Shown piece after piece: positions 41,396 to 45,274 of a stretch of 45,274 nucleotides of DNA. The position numbers and the translations under genes are program-made. This DNA comes from Bacteroidota bacterium (lineage in GTDB: Bacteria > Bacteroidota > Bacteroidia > Flavobacteriales > Weeksellaceae). The DNA is taken from positions 1-45,274 of the forward strand of contig JAEYOX010000099.1 in NCBI GenBank assembly GCA_023411265.1, written 5' to 3'. A model generated the notes under the pieces. The model was not told where the DNA came from and made no database searches. It saw only the letters and a list, made by a program, of their open reading frames with translations. Position 1 is the stretch's first letter; every line of letters starts with the position of its first letter.

Positions 41396-42253
41396 TTAGT
41401 TCCCTTTCAGTGCTTCTGCACCAGAAACGATTTCAAGAATTTCATTGGTAATCGCCGCCTGGCGCGCTTTGTTATAGGTAATCACCAGGTCATTTTTTAA
41501 CGCACTTGCGTTGTCGGTAGCTTTATGCATCGCCGTCATTCTGGCTCCATGTTCAGAAGCTACACTATCGAGAACCGCTTTATACACCTGTGTTTTTATT
41601 GATTTTGGAATCAGATTTTCCAAAATTTCTTTGGCACTTGGTTCAAAAATATAATCTACGGCAGTATTTGAGGTGGCTTCTGGCATCGCAATAGGCAAAA
41701 CCTGCTCTATCGTCACCTCCTGCGTTGCGGCATTGATAAATTTATTATAGATCACGAAAACCTGATCAAATTTCCCTTCGGTATAATCCTTCATCACCTG
41801 AGCGGTAAATCCGGCAACTTTGTCGAAACTCAGATGATCAAAAATTGCACTTTGGTTATCATACACTTTTCTGTTCTTCCGAACTGCATCATAAACCTTC
41901 TTACCTACTGTAAGTATTTCGAAATTATGTGCAGATTTCTGAAGCTGAAGATTGAGTTCTTTGACCACCGAAGAGTTGAACGCCCCCGCCAATCCTCTGT
42001 TTGATGTGACCACGATATACAGCACGTTTTTCACCTCTCGCTGTACAGTGTAGGTAGCTACCTGTTCCGGATCCGCACCTGCGCTCACATTTTCAATCAG
42101 CTCGGTCAGCTTTTCAGAATAAGGTCTCAGCATTACGATAGCATCCTGTGCTTTTTTGAGTTTCGCCGCTGCCACCATCTTCATTGCACTGGTGATCTGC
42201 ATTGTCGAGCTGATGGAGGTAATTCGTCCGCGTATTTCCTTTAAATTTGCCAT
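41396..42253 (-). CDS. atpG: F1F0 ATP synthase gamma subunit
   Basis: Central-shaft subunit of the F1 motor, 285 residues, cytoplasmic face of the inner membrane. The start MANLKEIRGRITSISSTMQITSAMKMVAAAKL is the typical N-terminal helix and the C-terminal helix is YNKARQAAITNEILEIVSGAEAL, the two long helices that turn in the catalytic ring. The middle has VVTSNRGLAGAFNSSV. It is the last gene of this operon here; atpD and atpC do not follow, as usual in Bacteroidota. It begins 75 bases after atpA, with a hairpin in the gap. Confidence 0.97.
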   Translation of the reverse strand: MANLKEIRGRITSISSTMQITSAMKMVAAAKLKKAQDAIVMLRPYSEKLTELIENVSAGADPEQVATYTVQREVKNVLYIVVTSNRGLAGAFNSSVVKELNLQLQKSAHNFEILTVGKKVYDAVRKNRKVYDNQSAIFDHLSFDKVAGFTAQVMKDYTEGKFDQVFVIYNKFINAATQEVTIEQVLPIAMPEATSNTAVDYIFEPSAKEILENLIPKSIKTQVYKAVLDSVASEHGARMTAMHKATDNASALKNDLVITYNKARQAAITNEILEIVSGAEALKGN

Positions 42254-42288
42254 TGAATAAGGTTCAAAGTCTAAGGGTTAATATTCAA

Positions 42289-42312
42289 GATACAGCCTGA
42301 TGAAGCCGTATC
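42289..42312 (-). other. Hairpin between atpA and atpG
   Basis: GATAC-a-GC and GC-c-GTATC pair around an 8-base loop, with one mismatch and no T-run. It may tune translation or mRNA stability of atpG relative to atpA. Confidence 0.35.
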
Positions 42313-42328
42313 CTGATTAATTTTAATA

Positions 42329-43906
42329 TTAATTGTACTTTACTGAGATATCAGCAGCAGCACTCTTCAGCACATCGGTAATGCTGTTATCAATTTTTCC
42401 AGCTTTGATGGCTGCCATAGTTTCCGGATGTTTCGATTTCAGGAAATCAACATATTCCTTCATGAATTCTTTCACTTTTCTTACCGGAACGTCTCTCAGA
42501 AGGTTTTCAGTTCCTGCATACACCATGGCTACCTGATTTTCTACAGGAAGCGGAGAGTTCACAGGCTGCTTCAGAATTTCCACATTCTTTTCTCCTTTCG
42601 AAATAACCGAAAGTGTGGCTGCATCTAAATCAGAACCGAATTTAGCAAACGCTTCGAGTTCTTTGTATTGCGCTTGATCTAATTTCAAAGTTCCAGAAAC
42701 TTTCTTCATAGATTTGATCTGAGCATTACCACCTACTCTGGAAACGGAAATCCCCACGTTGATGGCCGGACGAACACCGGAGTTGAAAAGATCCGATTCG
42801 AGGAAAATCTGTCCGTCTGTAATAGAGATTACGTTGGTCGGAATATATGCAGATACGTCCCCAGCCTGAGTTTCAATAATCGGAAGTGCAGTAAGCGAAC
42901 CACCACCTTTCACCAATGGTTTCAGAGCTTCAGGAAGGTCGTTCATCTGTTTGGCGATACTATCATCAGCGATGATTTTTGCTGCTCTCTCCAACAATCT
43001 GGAGTGAAGATAGAACACGTCTCCAGGATATGCTTCGCGGCCCGGTGGTCTTCTCAACAGCAGAGAAAGTTCACGGTAAGCTACTGCCTGCTTGGAAAGA
43101 TCATCGTAAATAATGAGAGCCGGCCTTCCCGTATCACGGAAATATTCTCCGATAGAAGCACCTGCCAATGGAGCATAAACCTGCATCGGAGTCGGATCTG
43201 AAGCATTTGCAGCAACAATAACAGTGTAAGCCATTGCACCTTTATCTTCTAAAGTTTTTACAATCTGTGCAACTGTAGAACCTTTTTGACCTACCGCAAC
43301 ATAGATACAGTACACCGGTTGTCCTGCATCATAAAATTCTTTCTGATTCAGAATGGTATCGATGGCTACAGTGGTTTTCCCTGTTTGGCGATCACCAATA
43401 ATCAACTCTCTCTGTCCTCTTCCCACCGGAATCATGGAATCGATTGCTACGATCCCTGTTTGAAGCGGCTCGTTAACCGGCTGTCTGTAAATTACTCCAG
43501 GTGCTTTTCTTTCGAGCGGCATTTCGTAAAGTTCTCCTGTAATAGGGCCTTTACCGTCAATTGGGTTTCCTAGGGTATCCACAACTCTTCCCAGCATCCC
43601 TTCCCCAACCTTAATAGAGGAAATGGTATTGGTTCTGTTTACAGTATCTCCTTCTTTTACTTGCTTCGATTCACCCAAAAGCGCAACACCCACGTTGTCT
43701 TCTTCAAGGTTCAGTACGATTCCTTCAATTCCGCTCTGGAATCTCACTAACTCTCCGTACTGTACATTTTCCAATCCGTAAACACGGGCGATTCCATCAC
43801 CAATCTGAAGTACTGTTCCTACTTCTTCTACGTTGGACTGCGTATCAAAATTTGCTAACTGTTGCTTCAGTATCGCTGATACTTCTGCCGGATTTATTTC
43901 TGCCAT
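42329..43906 (-). CDS. atpA: F1F0 ATP synthase alpha subunit
   Basis: Non-catalytic nucleotide-binding subunit of F1, three copies per complex, 525 residues. The Walker A motif GDRQTGKTT is at 171-179; the family signature PAINVGISVSRVGGNAQ (the ATP synthase alpha/beta motif) is in the C-terminal half, and the catalytic arginine finger lies in this region (VSRVGG). The N-terminal crown and C-terminal helical domain are present. It starts 15 bases after the atpH stop. Nothing unusual. Confidence 0.98.
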   Translation of the reverse strand: MAEINPAEVSAILKQQLANFDTQSNVEEVGTVLQIGDGIARVYGLENVQYGELVRFQSGIEGIVLNLEEDNVGVALLGESKQVKEGDTVNRTNTISSIKVGEGMLGRVVDTLGNPIDGKGPITGELYEMPLERKAPGVIYRQPVNEPLQTGIVAIDSMIPVGRGQRELIIGDRQTGKTTVAIDTILNQKEFYDAGQPVYCIYVAVGQKGSTVAQIVKTLEDKGAMAYTVIVAANASDPTPMQVYAPLAGASIGEYFRDTGRPALIIYDDLSKQAVAYRELSLLLRRPPGREAYPGDVFYLHSRLLERAAKIIADDSIAKQMNDLPEALKPLVKGGGSLTALPIIETQAGDVSAYIPTNVISITDGQIFLESDLFNSGVRPAINVGISVSRVGGNAQIKSMKKVSGTLKLDQAQYKELEAFAKFGSDLDAATLSVISKGEKNVEILKQPVNSPLPVENQVAMVYAGTENLLRDVPVRKVKEFMKEYVDFLKSKHPETMAAIKAGKIDNSITDVLKSAAADISVKYN

Positions 43907-43921
43907 TTTGGTTCTTTTTTC

Positions 43922-44461
43922 TTAATTTAATTGAAAATCTTTTCTTAACTGATTCAGTTTGGATTTTACCGACGCATCTATTTGCTGGTCTCCAACTCGT
44001 AGGATATATCCTCCTAAAATATCAGGGTTAATAATGGTATTCAGGTCGAAGTTGCTCCCTTCCTTTACCAGTCCGGATGATTTCAGAATTTCTGTAACAT
44101 TATTCTGAGACAATTCAGAAGCAGAAGTAAGGGTAATTCTTTGAATGCCTTGTTTATCTTCTACTTTGTTGATGAATTCCTGCGCAATATTTCTCATCTC
44201 CTTTTCTCTTCCCTGTCTGATGACAAGGTTGATGATATTTTGCGATACTTTAGAGAAACTTTTGAATATTTCAGATGCCGCAGCCATTTTCTTTTTAGAA
44301 TCAATAAAAGGTGTTGCAAAGAAAGCGTTGAGTTCTTTACTTTCTTTCATGATTCTAACAACCTCTTTCATTTCTGAAAAAACAGATGCCGTGTTGCCGT
44401 TTTCCTGCGTGAAATCCAGCAAACCCTGTGCGTATCTTTTTGCTACTTTGGATGTCAGCAT
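43922..44461 (-). CDS. atpH: F1F0 ATP synthase delta subunit
   Basis: Peripheral-stalk subunit that joins the b dimer to the top of F1, 179 residues. Visible marks are the N-terminal helical bundle (SKVAKRYAQGLLDFT), FFATPFIDSKKK, and the C-terminal region NPDILGGYILRVGDQQIDASVKSKLNQLRK, the family signature near the end. It starts five bases after atpF, which fits translational coupling. Confidence 0.96.
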   Translation of the reverse strand: MLTSKVAKRYAQGLLDFTQENGNTASVFSEMKEVVRIMKESKELNAFFATPFIDSKKKMAAASEIFKSFSKVSQNIINLVIRQGREKEMRNIAQEFINKVEDKQGIQRITLTSASELSQNNVTEILKSSGLVKEGSNFDLNTIINPDILGGYILRVGDQQIDASVKSKLNQLRKDFQLN

Positions 44462-44466
44462 TATAA

Positions 44467-44958
44467 TTAATTCAGATTAACGTTGTTCAAATAATTCTCT
44501 ACCAGCGCATCCTGAGCTTCGTTGTTGTTCAGCTTTTGCTTCAGGATATTCTCTGCGATGTTTACAGACAGTGCACCAATTTGTGTTTTGATGTCGGCCA
44601 TTGCAGCGGATTTTTCTGCCTGAATGGACTGTCTTGCCTGCTCAATAAGCTTATCGCCTTCTGCTTTTGCAATATCTTTCGCTTCACCAACGATTCTATC
44701 CTTGATTTCTCTAGCTTCTTTCAGGATAGCATCTCTTTCCGCTTTTGCTTCACGAATGATTCTCTCGTTGTCAGATTTCAGCTGTTCCATCTCTATTTTA
44801 GCCAATTTAGCTTGGTTCAGCGCATCCACGATAGAAACTTCTCTATCGTTCACTGCTTTCATAATGGGTTTCCATGCAAATTTTGTCAGTAGGAAAAGAA
44901 GGATTAAAAACGTGAGCGTCATCCAAAACAAAAGGCCTATTCCCGGTTCGATTATCAT
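44467..44958 (-). CDS. atpF: F1F0 ATP synthase b subunit
   Basis: Membrane-anchored stator of the F0 part, 163 residues. One transmembrane helix is near 7-26 (IGLLFWMTLTFLILLFLL), followed by a long charged coiled coil (residues 30-150) that reaches F1. The short N-terminal periplasmic segment and single span fit the family. A strong hairpin terminator lies 98 bases upstream between it and atpE, so readthrough or an internal promoter is needed. Confidence 0.96.
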   Translation of the reverse strand: MIIEPGIGLLFWMTLTFLILLFLLTKFAWKPIMKAVNDREVSIVDALNQAKLAKIEMEQLKSDNERIIREAKAERDAILKEAREIKDRIVGEAKDIAKAEGDKLIEQARQSIQAEKSAAMADIKTQIGALSVNIAENILKQKLNNNEAQDALVENYLNNVNLN

Positions 44959-45002
44959 AGTATATAAACTTTATTGATTGTTTTCTAAAAATTATGGAAA
45001 AT

Positions 45003-45042
45003 AAAAAAATCTTAGCAGCAGCCAACCGCTGGCTGCTAAGAT
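45003..45042 (-). terminator. Hairpin terminator between atpE and atpF
   Basis: On the minus strand ATCTTAGCAGC and GCTGCTAAGAT form an 11-bp perfect stem with a 12-base loop, followed by seven T. It is inside the atp operon, directly after atpE, and could limit expression of later genes. Confidence 0.8.
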
Positions 45043-45056
45043 CATTTTTTTGCAGA

Positions 45057-45274
45057 TTACTTGATGAAGGCACCAAAGATAATCGCGATAAGGCCAGCAC
45101 CTTCGATAAGTCCGGCTGCGATCAACATCGCTGCTTGAATCTTACCTGCTTGTTCCGGCTGTCTTGCGATAGCATCCATAGCGTGTCCACCGATTTTACC
45201 AATACCAAGGCCTACCCCTAATACTGCTAAACCGATTCCTACATAAATTAGTCCTGCTCCAGTTGTTAAATCCA
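45057..45274 (-). CDS. atpE: F1F0 ATP synthase c subunit, nearly complete
   Basis: Proton-carrying ring subunit of F0. The reading frame from the window edge codes DLTTGAGLIYVGIGLAVLG..., then the polar loop ARQPE and the ion-binding Glu in LIAAGLIEGAGLIAII, and ends ...FGAFIK at the TAA at 45057. The last two bases of the window (TG on the coding strand) fit an ATG whose A is just outside, giving 72 residues. No Ser/Thr or Gln of the sodium-type site surrounds the Glu, so it is a proton c subunit by inference. atpB is expected upstream, outside the window. Confidence 0.93.
   Translation of the reverse strand, partial: DLTTGAGLIYVGIGLAVLGVGLGIGKIGGHAMDAIARQPEQAGKIQAAMLIAAGLIEGAGLIAIIFGAFIK

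Noticed and set aside
1..45274. CRISPR array, tRNA, rRNA, prophage or integrative element
   Set aside because: No regularly spaced repeats, cloverleaf-like sequence, integrase or phage structural gene was seen on reading the window.

Overview
The window looks like chromosomal DNA of a flavobacterium close to Chryseobacterium/Kaistella (Bacteroidota). This is an inference from AT-rich intergenic DNA, -7 boxes of the TAnnTTTG type, scarce Shine-Dalgarno sites, lipoproteins and TonB-dependent receptors typical of the phylum, and an ATP synthase operon (atpE-F-H-A-G) that lacks atpD and atpC. No rRNA, tRNA, CRISPR array, insertion sequence, prophage or attachment site was seen. Gene content is mostly core, with several poorly described flavobacterial genes between.

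Layout. 1-2.7 kb (minus): start of an RRM RNA-binding protein, rnz, and an operon of a CPBP membrane protease and an inosine/xanthosine triphosphate pyrophosphatase. 2.8-8.0 kb: prfC, a lipoprotein esterase, a convergent DedA protein, a secreted hypothetical protein and a GldA-like ABC ATPase. 8.1-13.7 kb: a TonB-dependent receptor plus beta-helix lipoprotein operon divergent from a PhoB/PhoR-like two-component pair; the shared 192-bp region carries a direct repeat. 13.8-19.7 kb (plus): an acidic-tailed pRiA4b ORF-3-like protein, a GreA-like protein, thyA, a secreted serine hydrolase and an M1 aminopeptidase. 19.8-26.6 kb: a soluble four-PAS histidine kinase, lpdA (E3), an 87-residue orphan behind a palindrome-rich leader, and a fused alpha/beta E1 of a branched-chain 2-oxoacid dehydrogenase. 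26.7-29.0 kb: a 65-residue lipoprotein divergent from a membrane-spanning TPR/AraC regulator. 29.0-36.7 kb (minus): polyprenyl synthase, a secreted propeller-like protein, a DUF1275 membrane protein, rlmN, queA, an S9 peptidase and a thioredoxin-like protein. 36.8-39.9 kb: xth, an unknown 265-residue protein, trxB, clpS. 39.9 kb to the end (minus): a CNNM/CBS membrane protein upstream of clpS, then the ATP synthase operon, with atpE cut one base before its presumed start.

How it fits together. Most genes serve RNA processing, translation, nucleotide and redox upkeep, and energy metabolism. Three parts look like local regulatory systems: the receptor/lipoprotein operon facing its two-component pair; the small lipoprotein facing a one-component transmembrane regulator, with a strong promoter and a 10-bp GC palindrome between them; and the 87-residue orphan with four inverted repeats upstream. 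The lipoprotein/TPR-AraC pair is the best candidate for an undescribed system, but nothing here proves its function.
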